Of a stretch of 9,287 nucleotides of DNA, positions 1 to 7,407 are shown in pieces. Every line of letters starts with the position of its first letter. Positions within the stretch are counted from its first letter, which is position 1. This DNA is from G020348385 sp964580235. GTDB lineage: Bacteria > Acidobacteriota > Aminicenantia > Aminicenantales > Aminicenantaceae. The notes beneath the pieces were generated by a model. The model had not been told where the DNA came from. It did not search any database and saw only the letters and a list, made by a program, of their open reading frames with translations. The translations under genes were made by a program, and so were the position numbers. The stretch lies in assembly GCA_964580235.1 (NCBI GenBank), contig CAZOJY010000130.1:1-9287 (forward strand). The letters run 5' to 3'.

Positions 1-599
1 AGTTCTTCTTTGGCGTCGATGACGACATGATCTCTGAAGCCCCAGAAGTAGCGGATTTGTTTTTGATTCGGTTTCGGGAAGATAATCATGATACCGAGCC
101 GTGCATCAGGTGAGCCTTTGGGGATGCGGGTTTTGGAGAAGCGGTTTTTGACATTGGTTTTGAGATTGTTTTCTTTAACACGAGCAGGGATAGGGCAGGA
201 ATCGATCGAGAGATATTCTCCAGTAATGACGGCGAGGTCGATGAGGTTGTGGATGAGTTAGAGTCGGATTTTTTGCAACTCTTTATTGTGTGAGTTTTTG
301 AGGAAAGAGGAAAATCTTTCAACACTTGGCAGAGGGCGCAGGATGTTAAAGCCGCAGCGGATTGCTGCAGAGGGGTTATCTTTTAAATCGGTAACAAGCT
401 CTGTCAAGTTAGGAATCGCTTTGAGATTTTTGAAGATAATAGCTCGCAAGAGGCTTTCTCTGGGGAAAGGCTTTCGGCCTGTGGAAATGAAGGAGTCGAG
501 ATGAGAGGCATCGAGGTTGCTGAAGAGGGTTTTAAAATTTTCGAGAGGATTGACATCAAGGAGTGATTCAATGGAAAAGAGTAAAGGTTGATGATCCAT
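1..599 (-). pseudogene. DDE transposase (IS5/IS1182-like or IS4-like), nonsense-interrupted, cut by window edge
   Basis: The minus-strand frame starts with ATG at 599, with a GGGGAAGG ribosome-binding stretch just upstream. It reads 113 residues to a TAA at 258-260, then stays open in the same frame for 85 more codons to the window edge. The N-terminal part, with the stretch RESLLRAIIFKNLKAIPNL, looks like the DUF772-type region of IS5/IS1182-class transposases. After the stop, YLSIDSCPI (Asp at about codon 133) looks like the first catalytic Asp block, and FWGFRDHVVIDA (about 185-196) like the conserved strand after it. The remaining acidic residues would lie left of the window. A single CAA-to-TAA change would explain the stop, because homology-like sequence continues without a frameshift. 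I infer an inactive IS copy. Family assignment is by pattern only, and recoding or readthrough is not supported by anything visible. Confidence 0.75.
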
Positions 600-767
600 G
601 AAAGCCTTCCCCTTTGGAATGAGTTTTATGAAGATCGCAAGATTCGTGAATCATGATAGTAGAAATATTGAGAGATAGAAAGGGGGAGGAGGGCAAATTT
701 GCTAATGAACTAATTATTTTTGATTCAATAATATAAACTAATCTTTGGAGCGATGAAAAGAGAGGGT
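600..767. other. AT-rich non-coding stretch upstream of the transposase gene
   Basis: I see no supportable gene here. The stretch probably contains the upstream end of the transposase-bearing insertion sequence, but I cannot define its terminus. It holds one arm (679-697) of a purine-rich inverted repeat whose partner lies at 804-823. None of it resembles the missing part of the TolC-like gene to the right, so the material between the two mobile remnants is not simply the other half of that gene. Confidence 0.5.
679..697 (+). repeat. Left arm of G-rich inverted repeat
   Basis: AAAGGGGGAGGAGGGCAAA pairs with the reverse complement at 804-823, with one extra G in the partner, about 106 bases away. 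The arms straddle the left end of the proposed 205-bp element, so they are not explained by it. They may be an insertion-sequence terminus present twice in opposite orientation, or a foldback structure. The shared core GGGCAAA also occurs at 838-844 and, inverted, at 923-929. Confidence 0.6.
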
Positions 768-803
768 TTCACAAAACTGTGAGGCGCATGAAATGAAGGA
801 TTT

Positions 804-823
804 TTTGCCCTCCTCCCCCCTTT
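804..823 (-). repeat. Right arm of G-rich inverted repeat
   Basis: TTTGCCCTCCTCCCCCCTTT is the inverted partner of 679-697. The match is 19 of 20 positions with a single-base length difference in the G/C run. On the minus strand it contains GGAGGAGGGC, which looks like a Shine-Dalgarno sequence but precedes no start codon with a credible gene. Confidence 0.6.
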
Positions 824-871
824 TGAGGGGCTAATTTTGGGCAAAAAACCAAGGATAATGAGAAAACATGC

Positions 872-904
872 CTTGTAACCATCTGAATATAAAGAAGTTG
901 CAAG
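872..904 (-). repeat. Degenerate hairpin repeat, unit A
   Basis: CTTGTAAC (872-879) can pair with GTTGCAAG (897-904) over eight positions if one G-U pair is allowed, around a 17-base loop. It is related to unit B, starting 59 bases to the right: about 21 of 33 positions agree, notably TGTAAC and TAAAGA.GTT. It lies inside the proposed 768-972 element. Confidence 0.45.
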
Positions 905-930
905 CAGGAGGGAATTTGAATTTTTGCCCT

Positions 931-963
931 TCTGTAACATGTTGATATTAAAGATGTTACGAG
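931..963 (-). repeat. Degenerate hairpin repeat, unit B
   Basis: GTAACAT (934-940) is perfectly complementary to ATGTTAC (954-960) across a 13-base loop. It is the diverged partner of the unit at 872-904. It sits a few bases inside the right terminal inverted repeat of the proposed element, the usual place for transposase-binding subterminal repeats, though that role is inference. Confidence 0.45.
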
Positions 964-972
964 TTTTGTGAA

Positions 973-1389
973 GGGCTCAAGAATCCCAACATACAGGAGG
1001 GTGACGCGGCGGTCGATGTCCAGGCGTGTCTGCTCCTCCTTGGCCTTTTCCGCCCAGGCCTGATTCCGGACAGCTTCGGATGTTTTGAGAAACCAATCAC
1101 CCAGCGCCCAGTCCGCCGTGAAAAGGACCCACTGCTGGTGGAAATGATAGGGAGCCAGAAAAAATTGATTTCTTCCGACGTCGGTTGAAAACTGAGGTAG
1201 AGCAAGAGATTTTTCCTGCCGGTAAAATCCCACGGCCTCTTTTGTTCTCTGCCGGCTTTGCTGAATCCTATAGCTGAACCGGCGGGCCCGGTTCAGGCAG
1301 TCTTTAAGGGAAAGCGGCTGTTCCTTTTGGGAAGGCACGGCGGGCATGCATAGGAAAAACACCAAAAGAACGACAAGGTAACGTTCCAC
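973..1389 (-). pseudogene. TolC-family outer membrane efflux protein, 5' remnant (about 139 codons)
   Basis: The frame starts with GTG at 1389, preceded by AGGAAGGAG eight bases away. It begins with a hydrophobic signal peptide (about residues 1-20), then LSLKDCLNRARRFSYRIQQSR (27-47), which matches the opening helix of TolC-type outer membrane channel proteins, where the first helix has the pattern 'L.eal..A......i..a'. A beta-strand-like part (about 65-100) and a helix rich in Ala, Glu and Lys (about 104-138) follow, again in TolC order. Family members are usually about 400-480 residues, so roughly two thirds is missing. Coding sense ends at about residue 138, where the inverted-repeat element begins. 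The frame stays open for about 67 more codons, to 769, through repeat DNA that does not resemble TolC. An intact version would form the outer membrane part of an efflux or type I secretion pump. This remnant cannot form the channel. Confidence 0.72.
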
Positions 1390-1443
1390 CGTCCTGACTC
1401 CTTCCTGTTGTGGTCAATATTTGCAACAAATCATAATCTAATA

Positions 1444-1473
1444 ATAATATTAAAGAAAGATTAAAATTATCAA
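1444..1473 (-). promoter_or_regulatory. Possible sigma-70-type promoter of the TolC-like gene
   Basis: On the minus strand TTGATA (1473-1468) and TATTAT (1449-1444) are separated by 18 bases. They lie in the AT-rich stretch about 55 bp upstream of the GTG start at 1389. The high AT content makes chance matches likely. Confidence 0.38.
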
Positions 1474-1703
1474 AACCCTCCTGCTGCAGTGAGTATTTCC
1501 AAAAAAAGATGGTTTGAGGACGCGCTGGGCAGCTCGAGAGTAAGTTATCCGGAGGCGGGCGGAAATGCTCCTTTCTAGCGCACCCGCGGGGCATGAAAAC
1601 GAGATTGGTTCGCTGCTGATGCCCATCACAACCACAGAGGTGCTAACGATAGCAGAACCGTTTACCTTGATATCATGCATTGACCAGGGTGCAGTTCAGG
1701 CGG
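1474..1703. other. Gap between kinase gene end and TolC-like gene promoter
   Basis: I see no supportable gene, RNA or clear terminator in this stretch. Base composition is mixed: GC-richer from about 1500 to the kinase stop, and AT-rich on the TolC side. Open frames on the minus strand here (for example 1450-1680) have no ribosome binding site, low-complexity-free but unfamiliar sequence, and cross into the AT-rich promoter zone, so I do not call them. Confidence 0.5.
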
Positions 1704-4340
1704 CTATTCGTCTTTGATCTGGCCGAAAGGGGACTGCTTTCCTAGCGACACGAAAAATCCATACAAAACAAAAAAGCAGACAACCGCCAAAGTCGTCATG
1801 GCTTCTCTGGCTGGCCAGTATTTAAGATCGATGCGCAGCGGCATGCGGACGAGAAGACTGAAAAAAAAGAAAGCGGCGGCTGCGGATAGGAACCCGTACC
1901 GGAATAAAATCGCGATGACGAAAAGAGAAGAAATCAGGGCGAATATTGCCTGCATCCTCAAATTTCCGCCCATGCCGACCATCGCGTTCACCTCTCCGAA
2001 GATCACGAAGTTCAAAAAAACGATCCATTTCTTTTTGAAAATGAAACTTGCTAACACAAACGCAGCGATCCAGCCGATGCAGTAAAATCCGGTCATTCCC
2101 AATAGATAGACGGCCATGCCGATTTGATGAGGGAAGCCGAGAAGGGATTGAAGTTCAATGTGAGTCGACCAGATTCCCGGGAGTGAGGTCCAGCCTGGGA
2201 GGGCTCTTAGGGCAAACATAATGCTGGCTAGTGCTGTGCCGAACACAGCTCCGGTGAGCAGATCCCTGCCCACCAGCGGATCGCGCATGCGTCCTCCGAG
2301 GAGCCGGTTCCACGAGACCATCCCGTCCGGCAAAAACCGCCGTATTGCCGGTTCGGCAGCCACATAAACAATCCAGATAAAGAGAGCATCGAACAGAAAA
2401 AATGCGACACTTCCACGGATCCACCACATGAAATCTCCGGCCGATGAATACGCATGATGGGACCAGAGTATTCCTCCGGCGGCCAACGTCAAAAATCCGA
2501 AAATGGCGATGCGGAAAGCCCGGCGGGTGTCTCCCCGGCCTCTCCGGATGTTCCGGTTGGCGAAATAAATCCCGAACACCAAAATAAGAAGGACCGCGCC
2601 AAACCAAACGGCGGGAAGGATTTTCCACGTCCAGAAATCGGCTCCTTTTAATTGATGCTGCCGCCAGGGCCCTAAAACCTCGAAGTAAACGGGCAAATTT
2701 TTATAGGAAGCAGCAAGAATTTGGAGCCGAATTCCTCCAGATTCTCCGACTTCCTTTTCCCAGGCCTCCAGCCGATCGAAGGGAACCGACGGTATGATCC
2801 CTGGGACAGAAGGGCTCCAAGACTGAAGATCGAATCCTGCGACCGAGAAGAACCTGCTCCATCCAAGAGAACCGGAGTCCGTATTGGCCTCCTGGAATTC
2901 CGGCAAAGCGGCGAATCGAATCAGCCGCCCCTGGGGATCCAGATCCAAATCTGCCATACCCGGCTCGTTCCGGGCCGGATTCGTGTCTTGGATAAAGCCC
3001 TGATTACCGTTCGGGACAAGAGCCCTTGGACTCTCTCGGTACCGGAAACGGACGACACGCGTCTGGAGATGAAATTCTGATGAATCGGAGATTTTTAAAG
3101 GATTCAGAGGAGGCCGGGCTGAGAGCCAATCGATCATTCCTTCATCCGCCTCAAACCAGTAAGCACGATCCCTGGGCGGCTTGGTGTATCCTGCCTCTGC
3201 GATAATCGAGCGGGCCTGTTCGGCCAAGACATCCGGGCTCTTTTCAAACGCCGGTGTTCCCATGAGAACCGACCGCGGCGAAAGAAAAACAGCAAGCGTC
3301 GATAAGATCAGTATGATACCGAGCAGTCCCCAGGCTTTTCCTGGTTTCAAACTTCCTTTTTTCCCTGCTGCAGCGATCATCTCGGGTGAAGGCGTTTGGC
3401 CGGCAGCGATCGCGGCCTTGACAGGATTTTCTCCCGGAAGAGCGGCCGCCGCTTCAAGAGCAGAGGAAGGACGGGAATCTGGATCCCTGGATAAACAGCG
3501 GAGGATCATGCGTTCAATTCCAGGATCGATGCCGGGAACCAGGGCGGAGAGAGGCCGCGGGGTCTCCTCCTGCTGTTTGCGTCGGAGTTCTTCTGCACTT
3601 TTGGCTTCAAAGGGATGGCGGCCGGACCAAAGCTCGTAGAGAACGAGGCCGAGGGCGTAGATGTCGCTTTTAATATTTGCGCCTCGGCCGGCCCAATGTT
3701 CTGGAGCCATGTAAGCGAGTGTCCCGGCCCGTTCCCCGATCCGGTCTTTTTTCCCGAGCTTGAAGGACAACCCAAAATCCATGATCCGGGCTTGTCCATT
3801 GCTGTCGATCATGATGTTTGCCGGCTTAAGATCACGGTGGACGATATTGATGTTGTGGGCAGCGCCGAGCCCGGTACAGATCTGCAGTGACAAGTCCTGG
3901 GCTTTTTGGACCGGCAGCCGGCCGATCCGCTTCAGGAGGGATGCCAGATCCTCGCCGTCGACATATTCCATAGATAGGAAATGACGGCCTTCATGTTCGC
4001 CGATGTCGTAAACGCGGCAGACATTGGGATGGGCGACCTGCCGGGCATTCCGAACTTCGGCATAGAGGTAATTCAGCCTGGCAGAGTCGTCAGTGAGTTC
4101 GTGTGGAATGAATTTCAAGGCTATGGGATGGCCAAGCTTAAGGTCATCGGCCCTGTAGACCACTCCCATCCCTCCCTGCCCCACAGGACTGATGATTCTG
4201 TAGCGGTTTGCAAATATTGTCCCCGGCGGAAAAATATCTTCAGGGATCGTTGTATCTCGGTTGTTTTGATCGGGGCCAGGGGTGGTTAATGTTTTGCTAG
4301 GAGGGAAATGTGAAGGAGGTTTTCCGTTTTTTTCGTCCAA
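1704..4340 (-). CDS. Membrane-bound eukaryotic-like serine/threonine protein kinase with polytopic C-terminal sensor module
   Basis: This is an 878-residue Hanks-type kinase. A polar 40-residue leader precedes the catalytic domain (about 47-300). Visible there are the Gly-rich loop GQGGMGVV (54-61), Lys76 in IALK, the likely helix-C Glu95, HRDLKPAN (168-175, catalytic Asp170), DFG (188-190), the activation loop ending GTLAYMAPE (206-214) and Asp226. All key residues are present, so it should be active on Ser/Thr in the cytoplasm. A first membrane helix (about 336-354) leads to a presumably periplasmic region of about 215 residues, then some eight further hydrophobic segments (about 573-594, 608-626, 641-662, 692-712, 738-765, 797-815, 817-832, 847-865). 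This layout is common in acidobacterial kinases. The ligand is unknown and there are no PASTA or WD repeats. The start codon is TTG at 4340 with AGGGGA eight bases upstream; no ATG precedes the kinase domain. It follows the BNR-protein gene by 134 bp in the same direction. Confidence 0.93.
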   Translation of the reverse strand: MDEKNGKPPSHFPPSKTLTTPGPDQNNRDTTIPEDIFPPGTIFANRYRIISPVGQGGMGVVYRADDLKLGHPIALKFIPHELTDDSARLNYLYAEVRNARQVAHPNVCRVYDIGEHEGRHFLSMEYVDGEDLASLLKRIGRLPVQKAQDLSLQICTGLGAAHNINIVHRDLKPANIMIDSNGQARIMDFGLSFKLGKKDRIGERAGTLAYMAPEHWAGRGANIKSDIYALGLVLYELWSGRHPFEAKSAEELRRKQQEETPRPLSALVPGIDPGIERMILRCLSRDPDSRPSSALEAAAALPGENPVKAAIAAGQTPSPEMIAAAGKKGSLKPGKAWGLLGIILILSTLAVFLSPRSVLMGTPAFEKSPDVLAEQARSIIAEAGYTKPPRDRAYWFEADEGMIDWLSARPPLNPLKISDSSEFHLQTRVVRFRYRESPRALVPNGNQGFIQDTNPARNEPGMADLDLDPQGRLIRFAALPEFQEANTDSGSLGWSRFFSVAGFDLQSWSPSVPGIIPSVPFDRLEAWEKEVGESGGIRLQILAASYKNLPVYFEVLGPWRQHQLKGADFWTWKILPAVWFGAVLLILVFGIYFANRNIRRGRGDTRRAFRIAIFGFLTLAAGGILWSHHAYSSAGDFMWWIRGSVAFFLFDALFIWIVYVAAEPAIRRFLPDGMVSWNRLLGGRMRDPLVGRDLLTGAVFGTALASIMFALRALPGWTSLPGIWSTHIELQSLLGFPHQIGMAVYLLGMTGFYCIGWIAAFVLASFIFKKKWIVFLNFVIFGEVNAMVGMGGNLRMQAIFALISSLFVIAILFRYGFLSAAAAFFFFSLLVRMPLRIDLKYWPAREAMTTLAVVCFFVLYGFFVSLGKQSPFGQIKDE

Positions 4341-4366
4341 TATTCCAGTCCCCTGTCCGGAATGAG

Positions 4367-4394
4367 CTTATCACAATCAAATCAGCGTGGTCAA
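4367..4394 (-). promoter_or_regulatory. Possible promoter of the kinase gene
   Basis: On the minus strand TTGACC (4394-4389) and GATAAG (4372-4367) are 16 bases apart, ending 26 bases before the TTG start. The -35 is good and the -10 weak. If real, the kinase can be transcribed apart from the upstream BNR gene. Confidence 0.3.
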
Positions 4395-4423
4395 TGTCCT
4401 GAACGGGTCCAAACCTCAATGTG

Positions 4424-4442
4424 ACAATGATTTTATCATTGT
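4424..4442. promoter_or_regulatory. Perfect palindrome, possible operator between BNR gene and kinase gene
   Basis: ACAATGAT-TTT-ATCATTGT is a perfect 8-bp-arm inverted repeat with a 3-base centre. It lies 33 bases past the BNR stop codon and about 30 bases upstream of the putative kinase -35. It is AT-rich and has no T-run on either side, so it is a poor intrinsic terminator and more like a dimeric-repressor site. No regulator gene is nearby. Confidence 0.4.
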
Positions 4443-4474
4443 TATCAAATCTGGATAATTCGGTTCATTCGGCG

Positions 4475-7342
4475 TTAGTCAAACATCGGATCTGTGCGGA
4501 CGGTGAGAGACTTGGTGACAGATTTTGCGTTCACCATCAACGTCACTTTGTACACGCCCGGTTCGGCCGGGATGTTGTTTAGTTTCTGCGTTCTCCTGTT
4601 GATGCCGGCGAATTTCTGGCCCCGTTTTTCGAGGGATTCTCTCAATTGATTGCCGACCTTGCGTCTTTCTTCCCTTTCGGTGGCTTTGGTGTATTTGTCA
4701 AAAAGTTCTTTTTCTTTCTTGTTCAACTCCGGCGGATTAAACTGGAACTGCCAGAGGTATTTGTTGATACCGGATTGATCCTTGAGCTCGACTTCGAGCT
4801 TTTGTTCGTTATCCCAGTCGGCGATGGTCAGCCTGGCATCCTTGGCGCTGGCCCCAAGATAGTAGCTGATCATGGCGCCGCGCGGCGGATTTTCTCCTCG
4901 GAACAAAAACTGACCCCGGGAACCTCCCCGGCTGATACTCTTCCACTGGGTGGCGATCCGCTGGTCGAAAAGATAGGCCGGCAGGGCTTCGATCTCTTTG
5001 TCCATTTGCTGGAGGGGGGTGATGTCGTCACAGATCCAGATGCCGCGCCCATGGGTGCCGATGATCACATCGTTGTAAAGAGGATGGATCAAGATGTCGT
5101 GCACTGCGACCGTGGGCAGGTTGTTCATGAAACGATCCCATGTTTTTCCGCCGTTTGTGGAAATGAACAGCCCGAATTCTGTGCCCAAGAAGAGCAGGTT
5201 TTTATTTTTATGATCCTCACGGATGACGTAGGCCACCTGGCCACCTGGAAGGTTGGCGCGGATGCTGGCCCATGTTTTTCCGAAGTCGTTTGTTTTAAAT
5301 ACCCAGGGCATGAAATTGTCGCTGCGGTGGCCGTCGAAGGTCACATAACAGGTGCCCTCGTCATAATGGGAGGCCTCCACGCGGCTGACCCAAATTCCTT
5401 CGGGAACGCCTTTGACGTTCGGCCGCACGTTGGTCCAGTTTTTTCCGCCGTCTGTCGTGAGCTGGACATTTCCATCGTCTGTTCCTGCCCAGATGATTCC
5501 CGGCTGGAGAGGGGATTCCGAGATAGTGACAATCGAACAGTGGTTTTCCGCTCCTGTGACGTCTGCGGTAAGTCCGCCCGTTTTGCGGTCGATCTTGACA
5601 GGATCATTGGTGGAAAGATCGGGACTGATGATGGCCCACGATTCGCCGCGGTCAGTAGTCTTGAACAGGAAATTCCCTCCGAATAAGACGGAGTTCGGAT
5701 CGTGCGGAGAGATCACGATTGGGGTGTTCCAGTTGAACCGGAAGGGATTGTCCTTGCCCCATCCGGCTTTCTCCTGCATCTTGAGGATATCTTCGGTAAT
5801 GACCGCATCGTAGTTGGTGATGTTTTCTTTTCTTGGCCGGATGTATTTTGATTCTCTGGTTTCCACGTTAGCCCGGAAAATGCTTCCCTGCTGGCTTTCG
5901 GCATACACGGTGCGCCAATCTGTCGGATCGACGGCGCAGTAAAATCCGTCGCCGCCTCCGATCCGGAACCAGTGGTCGGTCAGGATGCCGGCGCTGTCGC
6001 GGCTCATCAAGGGGCCGCCCCAGGAGCCGTTGTCCTGGAGCCCGCCGTACACATAATAGGGATCGCGCATATCCGCTCCGACGGCATAGAACTGGCTGGT
6101 TGGGAGGTTGTCGAAAAAGATGTAATTTTTTCCGTGGTCGTGGGTCAGCGCCGATCCGCCGTCGTTCCCGATGTAGTAGCGGTTCTTATTGGCCGGATCA
6201 CACCAGAGAGCATGGTAGTCCCCGTGAATCCCCGTGTTCTGTCTTTCCAGCGTTTTTCCGCCGTCATAGGAGATGTGATAGCTCCCGGCTACGACATAAA
6301 CGATTTTGTCGTCGATCGGATTGAGATAGATATGGCTGTAGTAAAACGGGCGGTTGTTGTACCGGTTCATGTACTGCCAGGTTTCTCCCGCGTCTTCTGT
6401 CCGGTAAATGCCGGTCCCCAGCTTGGTCATGTCCTTGTAATCGGGATTATCCGTTCCGTCCTCGAGTTTCTCTCGCGGCTGGAATCCATGTTCGATAAAA
6501 GCCATCAGCACGTTGGGTTTGCTCCGGCAGATGGCCAGGCCGATCTTACCGGTATCTCCCTCCGGAAGGCTGTTGGTCAGTTTTGTCCAGGACGTGCCGG
6601 CATCGGTAGATTTGAAGATGCCGCCGTTCGGGCCGCCGCTGTCGAAGCGGTAGGGTCTGCGGAGCCGCTGCCAGAATCCGACGTAAAGAACATTCTCGTT
6701 TGTCGGGTCCATGACCATGTCGATGGCGCCGGTTTTCCCATCGTCAGGCAGGCCGTTAGTCAGCTTGACCCATGTTTTTCCGCCGTCGGTCGTTTTGAAA
6801 AGCCCGCGCTCTCCTGTGTACCCCCATACATGGCCGCCTGCTGCGGCATAAACGATATCGGGATTCGATGGGTGGGTGATGATCCTGGAAATGGAATGAG
6901 TGCTTTTAAGCCCCATGTTGGCAAATGTCTTTCCTCCGTCTGTGGACTTGTAGATCCCGTCGCCCCAGGCGATGCTGTTCCGTGTGTTTCTCTCACCAGT
7001 GCCGACCCAGATGATATCCGGGTTTGCCTGATAAAAAGCCACATCCCCGATCGAGGCTGCCCCGTAGGTGTCGAAAATCGGCTCCCAGGTCGTGCCGGCG
7101 TTCGTGGACTTCCAGACACCGCCCGATGCCGATCCGATAAGCACGGTCGTAAAATCCTTATCCAGGGCTTCGATATCGGCGATGCGGCCGGACATGTTGG
7201 CCGGGCCGATGTTCCGCCACCTGAAGGCTTTGGCGGTGCCCGCGTCGTCCATTTGGGCATGGGCAGGTCTGAGAGCGGCAGCAAAAAACAAAATGCAAAA
7301 AATGCCGGCAATCAATGCCAGTGGATTTGTTCTGATTTTCAT
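4475..7342 (-). CDS. Secreted VPS10/sortilin-like BNR (Asp-box) repeat beta-propeller protein
   Basis: This is a 955-residue exported protein. It starts at ATG 7342 with AGGAGG six bases upstream. A signal peptide (1-29) ends AHA before Gln30. The body holds about eleven Asp-box motifs of the S/T-x-D/N-x-G-x-T/S-W type, at about 79, 133, 184, 245, 315, 358, 400, 562, 629, 684 and 728. These build the blades of beta-propellers, as in sialidases, xyloglucanases and the sortilin VPS10 domain. GTHGRGIWI.DDI (762-774) is a conserved end-of-propeller signature of the 'VPS10 domain-containing/glycosyl hydrolase' family common in Acidobacteriota and Bacteroidota. A C-terminal part has a highly charged helical stretch (about 872-912) and a final Ig/FlgD-like strand set (about 925-950). 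It stops soon after TVRTDP, where I recall longer family members carrying on. No catalytic site is evident; binding of extracellular glycans or proteins is the likely role, and enzymatic activity is unproven. Confidence 0.92.
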   Translation of the reverse strand: MKIRTNPLALIAGIFCILFFAAALRPAHAQMDDAGTAKAFRWRNIGPANMSGRIADIEALDKDFTTVLIGSASGGVWKSTNAGTTWEPIFDTYGAASIGDVAFYQANPDIIWVGTGERNTRNSIAWGDGIYKSTDGGKTFANMGLKSTHSISRIITHPSNPDIVYAAAGGHVWGYTGERGLFKTTDGGKTWVKLTNGLPDDGKTGAIDMVMDPTNENVLYVGFWQRLRRPYRFDSGGPNGGIFKSTDAGTSWTKLTNSLPEGDTGKIGLAICRSKPNVLMAFIEHGFQPREKLEDGTDNPDYKDMTKLGTGIYRTEDAGETWQYMNRYNNRPFYYSHIYLNPIDDKIVYVVAGSYHISYDGGKTLERQNTGIHGDYHALWCDPANKNRYYIGNDGGSALTHDHGKNYIFFDNLPTSQFYAVGADMRDPYYVYGGLQDNGSWGGPLMSRDSAGILTDHWFRIGGGDGFYCAVDPTDWRTVYAESQQGSIFRANVETRESKYIRPRKENITNYDAVITEDILKMQEKAGWGKDNPFRFNWNTPIVISPHDPNSVLFGGNFLFKTTDRGESWAIISPDLSTNDPVKIDRKTGGLTADVTGAENHCSIVTISESPLQPGIIWAGTDDGNVQLTTDGGKNWTNVRPNVKGVPEGIWVSRVEASHYDEGTCYVTFDGHRSDNFMPWVFKTNDFGKTWASIRANLPGGQVAYVIREDHKNKNLLFLGTEFGLFISTNGGKTWDRFMNNLPTVAVHDILIHPLYNDVIIGTHGRGIWICDDITPLQQMDKEIEALPAYLFDQRIATQWKSISRGGSRGQFLFRGENPPRGAMISYYLGASAKDARLTIADWDNEQKLEVELKDQSGINKYLWQFQFNPPELNKKEKELFDKYTKATEREERRKVGNQLRESLEKRGQKFAGINRRTQKLNNIPAEPGVYKVTLMVNAKSVTKSLTVRTDPMFD

Positions 7343-7407
7343 AGATTCCCTCCTCTTATTGTTTTGTTATCAATCTGAAATAGGGATGCGTTGCGCAAGA
7401 TGCCGCC

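Larger units (their letters stand above)
768..972. mobile_element. Possible 205-bp MITE-like element with 11-bp terminal inverted repeats
   Basis: TTCACAAAACT at 768-778 is perfectly inverted as AGTTTTGTGAA at 962-972, giving a 205-bp unit with matching ends and no credible gene inside. The right end coincides with the point where the TolC-like reading frame stops resembling its family (codon 139/140). Flanking bases are GGGT on the left and GGGC on the right, at best an imperfect 3-4 bp target duplication. Inside lie two degenerate hairpin units and one arm of a G/C-rich inverted repeat. It could be a non-autonomous element, or the joined ends of two larger insertions. Only other copies in the genome would tell. 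Confidence 0.4.

Noticed and set aside
86..325. 79-codon minus-strand frame in the transposase region
   Set aside because: It is out of frame with the transposase and is a Ser/Lys-rich shadow; the real continuation is the frame interrupted at 258-260.
872..963. CRISPR-like repeat pair
   Set aside because: There are only two units, only about two thirds identical, and no cas genes; hairpin repeats of a mobile element fit better.
1484..1504. Sigma-54-like promoter (GG...GC) on the minus strand
   Set aside because: The GG-to-GC spacing is 11 rather than the required 10 bases.
1450..1680. 76-codon minus-strand frame between kinase and TolC-like genes
   Set aside because: It has no ribosome binding site and no recognisable sequence, and it runs into the AT-rich promoter region of the TolC-like gene.
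4646..5686. 346-codon open frame on the plus strand
   Set aside because: It is also antisense to the BNR-repeat gene, with repetitive content mirroring the Asp-box repeats and no credible family.
5972..7378. 468-codon open frame on the plus strand
   Set aside because: It lies wholly antisense to the well-supported BNR-repeat gene, shows no recognisable domain, and follows from the codon composition of the opposite strand.
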